59,625 bases of DNA, taken from assembly GCA_007130865.1 (NCBI GenBank), contig SLRR01000266.1:1-59625 (forward strand), read 5' to 3'. Positions 17,213 through 25,387 of the stretch are shown piece after piece (within the stretch, counting starts at the first letter, position 1; each line of letters starts with the position of its first letter). The DNA is from Spirochaeta sp. GTDB taxonomy: Bacteria; Spirochaetota; Spirochaetia; DSM-27196; Alkalispirochaetaceae. A program made the position numbers and the translations under genes. A model generated the notes under the pieces. That model was not told where the DNA came from. It made no database searches and was given only the letters and a program-made list of their open reading frames with translations.

Positions 17213-18943
17213 TCAGTACGTCCTCGGTTTGGGTTCCCAGATACTGATATCCACCGGCTTGTAATCGATCGAAACAGTATCGCCCGCAAGGGTGGCCATA
17301 GTATGTTTGAGCCAGTTATCGTCGTCCCGGTCGGGGAAATCCTTGCGAGAGTGGGCCCCCCTGCTCTCGGTCCGGTTGGCGGCGCTTACCGCGGTTACCA
17401 GGGAGAGATCGAGCAGATTCTCCAGCTCCATGATCTGCAGCACCTCGGCGTTGAATCCGGCGCCGTGATCCTGAACGGTCACCTCCTGGAACTCCTCCCG
17501 GAGCTTCCGGATCTCTGCGGCGGCGGCGTCCATCTCGCTCTGTTCGCGGTAGACACCGACTTTCTCCATCATTACTTCCTGCATGCGGTCCATGACGGGT
17601 CCCACGTGGCGTCCACCCTTGCGATCCCGTAGTCGCTGCAGACGCTCCCGGGCACGGTCAGCGTCCTTTTCCGACGCTGGGACGTCCGGGGCGTTTTTCA
17701 CGTACTCAGCGATGTGCCGGCCCGCTCGCCGTCCGTAGACGATAAGATCCACCAGACTGTTGGTGCCCAGGCGGTTGGCTCCGTGCACCGAGACGCACGC
17801 CGCTTCTCCCGCGGCGTAGAGTCCATCGTAAACAGACTTTCCCGTATCCACCCGACCGTCCACATCGGTGGGGATTCCCCCCATCGCGTAGTGTGCGGTG
17901 GGTTGCACCGGCATCGGTGTTTCCGCCGGGTCCACCCCGAGGTACGTTTTACAGAAATCGGCGATGTCCGGGATCTTCTGTTCCACTACTTCGCGACCCA
18001 GGTGGCTCGCGTCGAGCCAGACATAGTCGTCGATCTTCCGATCTCCCCGGACACCCTTGCCTTTTGCGACCTCCGTCATGATCGCGCGACTCACCATGTC
18101 CCGCGGCGCCAGGTCAAGCATCGTCGGCGCGTAGGTCTCCATGAAACGCTCACCGTCACGATTCTTGAGAATTCCTCCCTCGCCGCGGACACCTTCGGTA
18201 ATGAGGATTCCCATTCCCAGTATCCCCGTGGGGTGAAACTGGTAGAACTCCATGTCCTCCAGGGGAACTCCCGCGCGGGCAAGGATCGCCGGGCCGTCGC
18301 CGGTGTTGGAGAGCGCGTTGGACGTGATCTTGAACATCCTTCCGGTACCGCCCGTGGCAAAGAGCACTGCCTTTGCCTTGAAAACGTGCAGCTCCCCGGT
18401 CTTGAGCTCAAACAGCACCACACCTCGGGCGGTGGTCCCGTCCAGAAGCAGGTCAACCACCTGGTACTCGTCAAAAAACTGTACGTCGTTTTTGACGCAC
18501 TGCTGGTACAGGGTCTGCAGGATCATGTGCCCCGTACGATCCGCGGCGTAACAACTGCGGTGGACCGGACCCTTTCCGAAATGGTGCGTGTGTCCGCCGA
18601 ACCGACGTTGAGCGATCTTTCCGTCCTCCAGGCGACTGAAGGGCAACCCCCGGTTCTCCAGGTCGTACACCGCGCGAACCGCGTCCTCCGCGAGTATCTT
18701 CGCGGCGTTCTGATCCACCAGGTAGTCTCCGCCTTTGACCGTGTCGAAGGCGTGCCATTCCGGGCTGTCCTCCTCCACGTTGCCCAGGGCAGCCCCGATC
18801 CCGCCCTGGGCGGCTCCCGTGTGGCTCCGCTGGGGATAGAGCTTACTCACCACCGCCGTGCGGGCGGTCCGGCTCGCCTCAAGAGCCGCGTACAACCCGG
18901 CTCCGCCGGCTCCCACGATAATCGCATCGAATTCCTGTACCAA
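17213..18943 (-). CDS. sdhA: Succinate dehydrogenase flavoprotein subunit
   Basis: A 576-aa FAD enzyme that oxidises succinate to fumarate. FAD binding is shown by [19 protein letters not shown] and covalent flavinylation by His in [14 protein letters not shown]. Active-site motifs are QFHPTGI, RGEGGIL and [21 protein letters not shown] place the start at a TTG (18943), because GGGAGG lies seven bases before it. The open frame runs on to an ATG at 18988, but that adds 15 residues before the Rossmann strand and has no ribosome site. The upstream gap to mdh (18944-19075) holds no sdhC, only a 41-codon open frame. A fumarate reductase role is possible but less likely in this operon. Confidence 0.94.
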   Translation of the reverse strand: MVQEFDAIIVGAGGAGLYAALEASRTARTAVVSKLYPQRSHTGAAQGGIGAALGNVEEDSPEWHAFDTVKGGDYLVDQNAAKILAEDAVRAVYDLENRGLPFSRLEDGKIAQRRFGGHTHHFGKGPVHRSCYAADRTGHMILQTLYQQCVKNDVQFFDEYQVVDLLLDGTTARGVVLFELKTGELHVFKAKAVLFATGGTGRMFKITSNALSNTGDGPAILARAGVPLEDMEFYQFHPTGILGMGILITEGVRGEGGILKNRDGERFMETYAPTMLDLAPRDMVSRAIMTEVAKGKGVRGDRKIDDYVWLDASHLGREVVEQKIPDIADFCKTYLGVDPAETPMPVQPTAHYAMGGIPTDVDGRVDTGKSVYDGLYAAGEAACVSVHGANRLGTNSLVDLIVYGRRAGRHIAEYVKNAPDVPASEKDADRARERLQRLRDRKGGRHVGPVMDRMQEVMMEKVGVYREQSEMDAAAAEIRKLREEFQEVTVQDHGAGFNAEVLQIMELENLLDLSLVTAVSAANRTESRGAHSRKDFPDRDDDNWLKHTMATLAGDTVSIDYKPVDISIWEPKPRTY

Positions 18944-18947
18944 GACA

Positions 18948-19073
18948 TTACCTCCCGGTTTCGTTTTCGTCGGCACGAACCTCATCATCGTGCGCGCGGC
19001 GTATCTCGGCCGAACGACCGAAATAAGCCTCTATTCCTCCATGTACGCCTCGCGGGCGTTCCCTACTGTTCAT
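18948..19073 (-). CDS. Possible 41-aa small ORF between mdh and sdhA
   Basis: An ATG two bases after the mdh stop opens a frame of 41 codons, rich in Arg and acidic residues, whose TAA lies within the ribosome site region of sdhA (GGGAGGTAA). Its start has no ribosome site of its own. It has no hydrophobic segment, so it cannot be a missing SdhC. It could be a coupling peptide for sdhA translation or chance. Confidence 0.2.
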   Translation of the reverse strand: MNSRERPRGVHGGIEAYFGRSAEIRRAHDDEVRADENETGR

Positions 19074-19075
19074 TT

Positions 19076-20026
19076 TCAGCCAGGTGAGTAGATCTCTTCC
19101 AGCGTGACCACACCTTGTCGCACCTGCTCCGCGGAGTCGTCCAGCGCACGCTGTTCCTCCTCGGACAGATCCAACTCGTAGATCCGCTCCACCCCGTTGG
19201 CACCAAGCAGTACCGGTACGCCGAGAAAAATATCCCGGTGACCGTACTGGCCTCGCAGGTAGGCGCTGGCCGCGACAAGCCGCTTCTCATCTTTCACCAC
19301 CGCTTCCACCATCTTTGCGGTGCTCGCGGCGGGCGCGTAGTAGGCGCTGCCCGTCTTGAGGTGACCCACGATTTCCGCACCGCCGGTACGCGTCCGGTTC
19401 ACCAGCTCCTCGATCCGGTCGGACTCCATCAGTTCCGTCAGGGCAAACCCGCCCACCGAGGTATACCGTGGCAGCGGGACCATCGAGTCACCGTGCCCGC
19501 CCAGCACCATGGCACTCACATCCCAGGGAAGAACGCCCAGAGCCTCGGCGATGAAATACTGGAACCGCGTGGAGTCCAGAATCCCCGCCATACCGATCAC
19601 GCGCTTCAGGGCAAAACCTGTCTCCCGGAGACATACCATGGCGATCACGTCCAGGGGATTACTCACGGCGATCACCACCGCGTTCGGCGCGTACTGCTGG
19701 ATCGCATCCGCCGCCTGCTTGGCGATATTCACGTTGATCTTGAGCAGATCCATCCGGTCCATTCCGGGCTTGCGTGCCATTCCGGCGGTCATGACAACCA
19801 CGTCGCTGTCGGTGATCGCCTCGAAATCGTTGGACCCGGCGATCGTAACGTGGTAGTTCCTGGAGGGCGCGGCGTGCATGAAATCCGCAGCCTTCCCCTG
19901 GGGCATTCCCGGCACTACGTCAACCATGACGATGTCCGCGATATTCTTCTCGGCGATGTAGTAGACCGCGGTGGCGCCGACGTTGCCCGCGCCGATCACG
20001 GAAACCTTCTTGCGTGTTGTACTCAC
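19076..20026 (-). CDS. mdh: Malate dehydrogenase
   Basis: A 316-aa NAD enzyme of the LDH-like type, oxidising malate to oxaloacetate. All functional residues are in place: VSVIGAGNVG for NAD, Arg85 and Arg91 in RKPGMDRMDL, Asn123 in VSNPLDV, catalytic Asp151 and Arg154 in LDSTRF, and catalytic His178 in GGHGDSMVPL. Arg85 rather than Gln marks it as malate- rather than lactate-specific. Its GTG start overlaps the stop of the paralogous gene upstream as GTGA. It is followed, after 132 bases, by sdhA. Confidence 0.95.
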   Translation of the reverse strand: MSTTRKKVSVIGAGNVGATAVYYIAEKNIADIVMVDVVPGMPQGKAADFMHAAPSRNYHVTIAGSNDFEAITDSDVVVMTAGMARKPGMDRMDLLKINVNIAKQAADAIQQYAPNAVVIAVSNPLDVIAMVCLRETGFALKRVIGMAGILDSTRFQYFIAEALGVLPWDVSAMVLGGHGDSMVPLPRYTSVGGFALTELMESDRIEELVNRTRTGGAEIVGHLKTGSAYYAPAASTAKMVEAVVKDEKRLVAASAYLRGQYGHRDIFLGVPVLLGANGVERIYELDLSEEEQRALDDSAEQVRQGVVTLEEIYSPG

Positions 20027-20949
20027 TGCTGCTGCTCCTTCCTGCCCGCGCGTATCTTCTCCAGCTCCCGGGCCGACTCGACGAGCGCGCTCGTCCGTTC
20101 CTTATCCAGCCGGGGTTCCAGGACGCGTTCGATTCCATCACGCCCGAGCACCACGGGCAGGCTCATCGCCACGTCGGATACGCCATAGTACCCGTCCCAC
20201 ACAAACGAAACGGGCATGATCCGATGCGTGTCCCAGAGAACCGCCTGCGCGATATCCGCCGCTACCGCGGAGGGACCGTAGTAGCTGCTCGCGCGCTGTG
20301 ACATCTCGACGATAAGGTCACCGGCGGTACGCGTCTCCTGTATTACCCGTTCCCGGGTTTCCTCATCCAGGAGTACCGTTACGGGAATCCCGTTCACGCG
20401 GGAGTACTCCAGAAGGGGAATCATCGCGGAGGAATGGCGACCGATGACGGTGGCGCTGATATTCTCGGTTGTAATATTCAGGCAGCGGCTGAGGACGTGC
20501 CGGAGCCTCGCGGAGTTGAGCGCTCCACCGAGTCCGATCACGCGGGTCCGGGGCAGTCCGGATTGTTGATGAAACCGCATCACCATGAGGTCCACCGGTT
20601 CCGTAGCGATCAGCACGACTCCATCATAGTCCCGGAGTTGCGCGGCCAGGTCGTCCACGATCGGCATGTTGCGGGCGTAGAGGTCTTCCCGCTTCATCCC
20701 CGGTTCCCGTCCGGCCCCGGCGGCGATTACGACCATGCGGGACTCTCGGGTTTGTTCGATCGAATCCAACGCATCGATCGAGTACTGGTACCCGCGGATC
20801 GGAGCCGCTTCCATCATGTCCAGCGCCTTACCCCGAGCGGCTCCGGCGTCAAGGTCATACAGGAGAACGCCGCCGATGTTGCGTTCCGCGATGAAGAACG
20901 CGGTGTTTGACCCCACGTTCCCGGCTCCGATAATAGCGACATTTGCCAT
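20023..20949 (-). CDS. Degenerate malate dehydrogenase paralogue
   Basis: A 308-aa LDH/MDH-fold protein directly upstream of, and coupled to, the canonical mdh. The NAD motif (VAIIGAGNVGSN) and the substrate-loop arginines Arg81 and Arg87 (REPGMKREDL) are kept, as is Arg148. However, the catalytic Asp is replaced by Asn145 (GGALNSARLR), the substrate Asn of SNP is Glu117 (ATEPVD), and the GHGD around the catalytic His has become RHSS (His172 kept). Full length, a clean frame, GGGAG before the ATG and first place in the operon argue against a decaying pseudogene. It may act on another 2-hydroxyacid, or regulate or pair with the true Mdh. These functions are inference. Confidence 0.85.
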   Translation of the reverse strand: MANVAIIGAGNVGSNTAFFIAERNIGGVLLYDLDAGAARGKALDMMEAAPIRGYQYSIDALDSIEQTRESRMVVIAAGAGREPGMKREDLYARNMPIVDDLAAQLRDYDGVVLIATEPVDLMVMRFHQQSGLPRTRVIGLGGALNSARLRHVLSRCLNITTENISATVIGRHSSAMIPLLEYSRVNGIPVTVLLDEETRERVIQETRTAGDLIVEMSQRASSYYGPSAVAADIAQAVLWDTHRIMPVSFVWDGYYGVSDVAMSLPVVLGRDGIERVLEPRLDKERTSALVESARELEKIRAGRKEQQQ

Positions 20950-20973
20950 TCTACACTCCCATTAGTATCTGAT

Positions 20974-20979
20974 AGTATA
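20974..20979 (-). promoter_or_regulatory. Probable -10 element of the TCA operon
   Basis: TATACT on the minus strand, 24 bases before the ATG of the first gene at 20949, giving a leader of about 18 bases that includes the GGGAG ribosome site. No convincing -35 hexamer is seen, so an activator may be needed. The same 88-bp gap must also hold the fumC promoter on the other strand. Confidence 0.4.
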
Positions 20980-21037
20980 CAGCCGCCCAATTCCTGCCGG
21001 AAAGAAGCGGAGGCATATTTTACAAGGAGAATAAGAA

Positions 21038-22420
21038 ATGATCGAGCAAACCAGAGAAGAATCTGACTCAATGGGTAATATTTCTCTTCCGGAATGGGCG
21101 TACTGGGGCGCCCAGACGCAGCGAGCGGTGGAGAATTTCGGAGTTTCGCCCTTGCGAATACCTGTGGCGATGATCCGGGCGCTCGGTCTTGTAAAAAAAC
21201 ACGCCGCCCGCGTCAACGGCGATCTCGGTGTTCTGGAAAAAAAACTGGCCTCCGCGATCGAACAAGCGGCGCAGGAAGTTATCGAGGGACGCTGGGACGA
21301 ACACTTTCCGATCGACGTATTCCAGACCGGCAGCGGTACGAGCTGGAACATGAACGCCAACGAGTTGATCGCAAACCGGGCCAACGAAATCCTGGGAGAA
21401 CTCCGGGGAACACGCAGCCCGGTCCATCCCAACGACCACGTCAACCGCGGCCAATCCTCCAACGACGTGATCCCCACAGCGATCCATATCGCCAACCGGA
21501 TGCGGCTGGACCCCCTGGTGGAAGCGGTACAACAACTGGCGGCAAGCCTCCGTTCCAAGGAGAAGGAGTTCGCCGACCTGGTGAAGCTTGGACGGACCCA
21601 CCTGCAGGACGCCGTCCCGATGACGCTGGGACAGGAGTTCTCCGGGTTCGCCGTGCAGATCGAGAAAGCGGTCGGCCGCATCTCCTCCACCACCGCAAAC
21701 CTGGAAGAACTTGCCCTGGGCGGGACCGCTCTCGGTACGGGTATCAATTGCGCCCCGGGATTCGCGGAAGACGTGGCCCGGTCGATCGCGGATGATACAG
21801 GGCTGCCCTTCCGAAGCTCGCCCAATAAGTTTGAAGCGATCGCCGCGCGGGACGCTCAGGTGGAGCTTATGGGAGCACTCAACACACTATCCACAAGCCT
21901 CATGAAGATCGCCAACGACCTGCGCCTTCTCGCCAGCGGCCCCCGGGGCGCGCTGGGAGAGATCGTTCTTCCCAGCCTGCAACCCGGCAGCTCGATCATG
22001 CCGGGCAAGGTGAATCCGGTGATACCGGAAATGGTGATACAGGTAGCCGCTCACGTAAACGGCAAAACCGTAAGCGTCACGATCGCGGGACAGAACGGAC
22101 CGCTGGAACTCAATATGATGAATCCCCTGATCGCGCACGAGACGTTGAGCTCCATGGAGCTGCTGCAGAATACCTGTCGCGTACTGGCGGAGCGCGGGAT
22201 CGACGGACTCGAGGCTGATCGGGAACGCCTGGAACACTGGATCGAATGGTCCCTGGCGCTGGTGACACCGTTGGCAACGGAACTTGGCTACGACCAGGCT
22301 ACCAGGCTGGCGTACCAGGCGTATCGGGAGAAGCGCAAGATCAGGGACGTCGTACTGGAGAGCGGACTGCTCCCGGAAAAACGCGTCCGCGAATTGCTGG
22401 ATCCCGCACGGATGGTATAG
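21038..22420 (+). CDS. fumC: Fumarase class II
   Basis: A 460-aa iron-free fumarase that hydrates fumarate to malate. Family motifs are GTSWNMNANELIANRA, the HPNDHVNRGQSSNDVIPT substrate region, KLGRTHLQDAVPMTLGQE and the signature GSSIMPGKVNP. An aspartase is the alternative, but NDHVN and the position next to the malate dehydrogenases favour fumarase. AAGGAG lies eight bases before the ATG. It is divergent from the TCA operon and shares its 88-bp upstream region, so both units may be co-regulated. Confidence 0.93.
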   Translation: MIEQTREESDSMGNISLPEWAYWGAQTQRAVENFGVSPLRIPVAMIRALGLVKKHAARVNGDLGVLEKKLASAIEQAAQEVIEGRWDEHFPIDVFQTGSGTSWNMNANELIANRANEILGELRGTRSPVHPNDHVNRGQSSNDVIPTAIHIANRMRLDPLVEAVQQLAASLRSKEKEFADLVKLGRTHLQDAVPMTLGQEFSGFAVQIEKAVGRISSTTANLEELALGGTALGTGINCAPGFAEDVARSIADDTGLPFRSSPNKFEAIAARDAQVELMGALNTLSTSLMKIANDLRLLASGPRGALGEIVLPSLQPGSSIMPGKVNPVIPEMVIQVAAHVNGKTVSVTIAGQNGPLELNMMNPLIAHETLSSMELLQNTCRVLAERGIDGLEADRERLEHWIEWSLALVTPLATELGYDQATRLAYQAYREKRKIRDVVLESGLLPEKRVRELLDPARMV

Positions 22421-22429
22421 GATCGCCGC

Positions 22430-22759
22430 ATGGAGATAAAGGAAACGGGGTACCTCAAGGTCATGGGAGATTACTCATTCCCGGAGAAGCGGATAGTAAT
22501 CAACCCCAACGACGGGTTTGACCTCGGTCTGATGATGACCGAAGCAACGGTACTGTTTTATTACGGAGAGAGTCCCGCGACGATCGAACGGAGCACCGCC
22601 TCGCCACTGTACGGGGTAGTGGAACAGAAGAACGAGTGTAAACTGGGTACGGTGGAGGTGAGCCTCAAAGCGTTGGAGAAGCTGGGGAGTCCGGAACGGA
22701 TCCGTCTCCACCTGATTCCGCAGGAACGGTATCCCAAACTCCTGGTCGCCGCGGAATAA
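22430..22759 (+). CDS. Small conserved-looking protein, function unknown
   Basis: A 109-aa soluble protein starting nine bases after fumC, with AGGA seven bases before the ATG. It has the look of a compact beta-rich domain (TEATVLFYYGESPATIER, KLGTVEVSLKALEKLG), no signal peptide and a single Cys. I do not recognise the family. Its spacing suggests it is co-transcribed with fumC, but it does not resemble a TCA enzyme. The TPR gene downstream has its own promoter. Confidence 0.7.
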   Translation: MEIKETGYLKVMGDYSFPEKRIVINPNDGFDLGLMMTEATVLFYYGESPATIERSTASPLYGVVEQKNECKLGTVEVSLKALEKLGSPERIRLHLIPQERYPKLLVAAE

Positions 22760-22766
22760 TTCCGGC

Positions 22767-22795
22767 TTGCTTTGCGATAAAACCACTGGTACATT
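22767..22795 (+). promoter_or_regulatory. Promoter of the TPR-rubredoxin unit
   Basis: TTGCTT (22767-22772), a 17-base spacer and TACATT (22790-22795). The mRNA would start near 22802, giving a leader of about 20 bases that carries AAGGAGC before the GTG at 22823. Confidence 0.5.
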
Positions 22796-22822
22796 GTGGT
22801 GGAACGATAAAAGGAGCAACCC

Positions 22823-23503
22823 GTGCAGAAGTATCATCAGGATGAACGCTACCTGAAAGCGATGGAGTATTACCTCGCCGGCCAGTGGAACGAGGCGTCC
22901 GAAGCGTTCGCTGCGCTAGTCGTCGAATATCCCAAAGAATCGTTCCTGCAGCTCCTGCAGGGAAACATCAGTTACTCCCGGGGTAACCTCGACCAGGCAG
23001 TAGAGGAGTACCAGGCGGCAATCGAGGCAAGACCGGACTTCGGCAACGCCTACTACAAACTGGGCGTCTGCCTCTACCGGATGGGGCGACTCAAGAAAGC
23101 GCTTGAAGCGTTTAAAAAGGTGGTGGAACTGGGTGACCAGTCCCACGCGATGGCCAGTTATTTTGTAGGATTGATCTACTTCTTCCTCGGCGACGATGAG
23201 TCCGCGCGGGACGCGTTCGATTCATTCCGCAAACTCTCACCGGAATCGATGATCGCCAACTTCTACCTGGCGCAACTCCGGATAAAACACAAGGAATTCC
23301 AGGCGGCTCTGGAACTGCTGAACGAGCTGGTGGATGTAACCCCCCACTTCGCGGAGGTTCACTACATGCTCGGAACAGTACATTATGGGTTGCATAATAA
23401 CACCGAAGCGATACAATGTTTTCAGCGTGCTCTGGAACTCAATCCGGAGGACGAAAGAACCAAAACCAAACTGACGCTGCTGACCGACGTGCAGTGGCCC
23501 TAG
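22823..23503 (+). CDS. Tetratricopeptide-repeat protein
   Basis: A 226-aa soluble protein made almost wholly of about six TPR units, for example YYLAGQWNEASEAFAALV, GNAYYKLGVCLYRMGRLKKALEAF and HYMLGTVHYGLHNNTEAIQCFQRALEL. It begins with a GTG after AAGGAG and has no signal peptide, so it should be a cytosolic scaffold. The partner is unknown. It lies ten bases upstream of the rubredoxin gene and probably shares its transcript and terminator. Confidence 0.88.
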   Translation: MQKYHQDERYLKAMEYYLAGQWNEASEAFAALVVEYPKESFLQLLQGNISYSRGNLDQAVEEYQAAIEARPDFGNAYYKLGVCLYRMGRLKKALEAFKKVVELGDQSHAMASYFVGLIYFFLGDDESARDAFDSFRKLSPESMIANFYLAQLRIKHKEFQAALELLNELVDVTPHFAEVHYMLGTVHYGLHNNTEAIQCFQRALELNPEDERTKTKLTLLTDVQWP

Positions 23504-23513
23504 GGAGTAAGCG

Positions 23514-23678
23514 ATGAAGAAGTACGTATGCGACATGTGCGGTTACATCTACGATCCGGCTGAAGGTGACCCCGACAGCGATATCCCGCCGGGAACGTCG
23601 TTCGAGGATCTGCCGGAAGACTGGGTATGCCCGGTTTGCGGCGCCGACAAGGACGAGTTCAGCGTCGAGGAGGACTGA
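23514..23678 (+). CDS. Rubredoxin
   Basis: A 54-aa one-iron electron carrier. The four iron ligands are in CDMCGYIYD and CPVCGADK, 30-odd residues apart, with the usual acidic loop [21 protein letters not shown] between. It is full length for the family. AGGGAG lies just before the ATG, overlapping the TPR gene stop. In anaerobic or microaerophilic bacteria rubredoxin commonly feeds oxygen- or superoxide-reducing enzymes; none is adjacent here. A strong terminator follows 96 bases downstream. Confidence 0.95.
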   Translation: MKKYVCDMCGYIYDPAEGDPDSDIPPGTSFEDLPEDWVCPVCGADKDEFSVEED

Positions 23679-23773
23679 GTTCTCCCGAAACGAAAGCGCG
23701 GCAGGGTCGAACACGACCCTCGATCGGACCGGTCAGCGTCCCTTTGGACCCGTGCCAATATTTTTTAACGTGG

Positions 23774-23802
23774 AAGCACCCTCAACCGGGGGTGCTTTTT
23801 TT
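23774..23802 (+). terminator. Intrinsic terminator of the TPR-rubredoxin unit
   Basis: AAGCACCC pairs with GGGTGCTT across an eight-base loop, and the stem runs into a stretch of T. The rest of the gap 23679-23902 holds no gene. Confidence 0.9.
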
Positions 23803-23902
23803 GAGGTCGGTTGACGGGCGGGCCCGTCGATACGCCGGACGGTGTGTGTCGTCCGATCCACGGATCGGCCGTCGCGTTGCAATGAGAATAAGAGGTAAGA
23901 CT

Positions 23903-24565
23903 ATGCGCGTATCCCGGCTCCTGCTTGTTGTGGTGATCGCCCTCGCCGGGCACGTTGTCGGCGCCAACGAGTTGACCTTTGAACTGAACCGGCTCCGGGC
24001 TTATCTGGACCGGGAGCTTACGGAGAATCCCCGGAACCCGCGCCTTCCTACGGCATCATGGATACACGCGATCACGGAGGATGCCGCCGAGATCGTGTAC
24101 GCACAACCCCTGGAAGAGTCCGCCACGCAACTCATGGTGGCGAACGCGATCTTTATCGGTTACGGTCAGTATTTTGCCGAGTACCCGGAAGAGTTTGCCC
24201 TCGTTACGGCGGGTACCACCCGATTGGCGGCGATTATGGTGGAGCGCTTTGAAACGGAGGGATATCCGCCGTACTCAGACCGCCACCAGGTGCTGCAGGG
24301 GTTCGGTCAGACGCTGGAGGGTATGTTCATGATAATGCTGTCGCACCGCGAGATAGCAGCGGAACACCGCCTGATTATCGCCCGTACGGCGATCCCCGCG
24401 GCGGAACAACACTGGCAACTGATCCCGTTCACGTATCGAGCCCAGCTGGTGACCCTGCTGACGAGCGTCGGTTCCGCGGAACCCTCAGAGGAACTCCGGG
24501 GAATGATACGACGATTCCTGCGCGATAAGAGCTTCAACGACGAGATGATGAAGCGGGAGCCGTAA
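23903..24565 (+). CDS. Small exported helical protein, function unknown
   Basis: A 220-aa protein with an N-terminal signal peptide (RVSRLLLVVVIALAGHVVG, cleavage near AN). The mature part is helical with no cysteine and no motif I recognise; it includes ANAIFIGYGQYFAEYPEEFAL. The ATG at 23903 has AGAGGT six bases upstream; an alternative in-frame ATG lies at 23882. It follows a terminator, so it needs its own promoter, which I could not identify. It converges on the methyltransferase gene after 25 bases. Confidence 0.7.
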   Translation: MRVSRLLLVVVIALAGHVVGANELTFELNRLRAYLDRELTENPRNPRLPTASWIHAITEDAAEIVYAQPLEESATQLMVANAIFIGYGQYFAEYPEEFALVTAGTTRLAAIMVERFETEGYPPYSDRHQVLQGFGQTLEGMFMIMLSHREIAAEHRLIIARTAIPAAEQHWQLIPFTYRAQLVTLLTSVGSAEPSEELRGMIRRFLRDKSFNDEMMKREP

Positions 24566-24590
24566 AAGCGCGGCGCCGCCCAAAGAACGT

Positions 24591-25223
24591 TCAACCGACA
24601 GAAAGGAACTGCACTGCTCCCAGAAAACTTGTTTTGTCCTTGATCGTGAGCCCGGCGGAGTCGAGCAGAGGGGCGATACCGCGACGCACGAACGGGAAAT
24701 AGTTGGGGGATTCGTACAACCGGGCGAAACGATAGAGGAACCGGGCACCGAAACTCGCATAAAGGTCGTTGTAGTCAACGATCAGTATGTTCCCCCCGGC
24801 CCGGGTCACCCGGCGGGCTTCGCGGAGGATCCTGACGGCGATTCGCCCGGGGACGTCGTGTATCGCGAACGAGATCGTAGCCGCGTCAAAACTACTGTCC
24901 GGGAAAGGCAGGTCGGTCCCATCGCCGTAGAAAAAGCGGAGCATCAGGTCGCGGCATCGCTTCTTCTCCGCTTTGTCGAGCATCTTCCGGTCAAGATCAA
25001 CACCGACGACATCGTGTCCCAAGCGTGCCAGTTGCGCGGCGTGAGAACCCGTACCGGTGGCTATATCGATGATCTTCCGGGGAGCCGGACCGGCGCTCCG
25101 AGCCGCGCGGCGTCGCAAAGGCGTGATGAAGCGACTCATGAACTCGTAGGCTTCGGGATGACGACCAAACCATCCGTTATTGTAATACCGACCGGTTTCG
25201 GGTTTTTCTCGTGCGTCAAACAT
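24591..25223 (-). CDS. Class I SAM-dependent methyltransferase
   Basis: A 210-aa enzyme with the SAM-binding motif I IIDIATGTGSHAAQLARLG, motif II VVGVDLDRKML and the post-I acidic loop GDGTDLPFPDSSFDAATISFAIHD. It resembles the UbiE/small-molecule methyltransferase group, and the substrate is unknown. AGGAG lies twelve bases before the ATG, longer than usual. It is divergent from the flavodoxin-ferredoxin gene; the gap 25224-25387 holds no other gene. Confidence 0.85.
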   Translation of the reverse strand: MFDAREKPETGRYYNNGWFGRHPEAYEFMSRFITPLRRRAARSAGPAPRKIIDIATGTGSHAAQLARLGHDVVGVDLDRKMLDKAEKKRCRDLMLRFFYGDGTDLPFPDSSFDAATISFAIHDVPGRIAVRILREARRVTRAGGNILIVDYNDLYASFGARFLYRFARLYESPNYFPFVRRGIAPLLDSAGLTIKDKTSFLGAVQFLSVG

Positions 25224-25373
25224 GCTCTGTTTTAACTCCTGAGTACCATAGTAATACTATCGCCGACAACACGACCACCGCATATCGCGGGAACGACTGC
25301 TCCCGGGAACACCGTTATCCTCTGTGTAGTTCGTAAACAGTGTTGTAAGTTTGCACGCCGAGAACCGTGTCCC

Positions 25374-25379
25374 TATGAT
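25374..25379 (+). promoter_or_regulatory. -10 element of the EFR1-type gene, leaderless type
   Basis: TATGAT, eight bases before the ATG at 25388. A TTTGCA lies 18 bases upstream as a possible -35. There is no ribosome site. Confidence 0.35.
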
Positions 25380-25387
25380 TAGGTACA

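Noticed and set aside
18948-19075. A hidden sdhC gene between mdh and sdhA
   Set aside because: The gap is only 132 bases and the sole open frame in it is short and hydrophilic, with no membrane helix.
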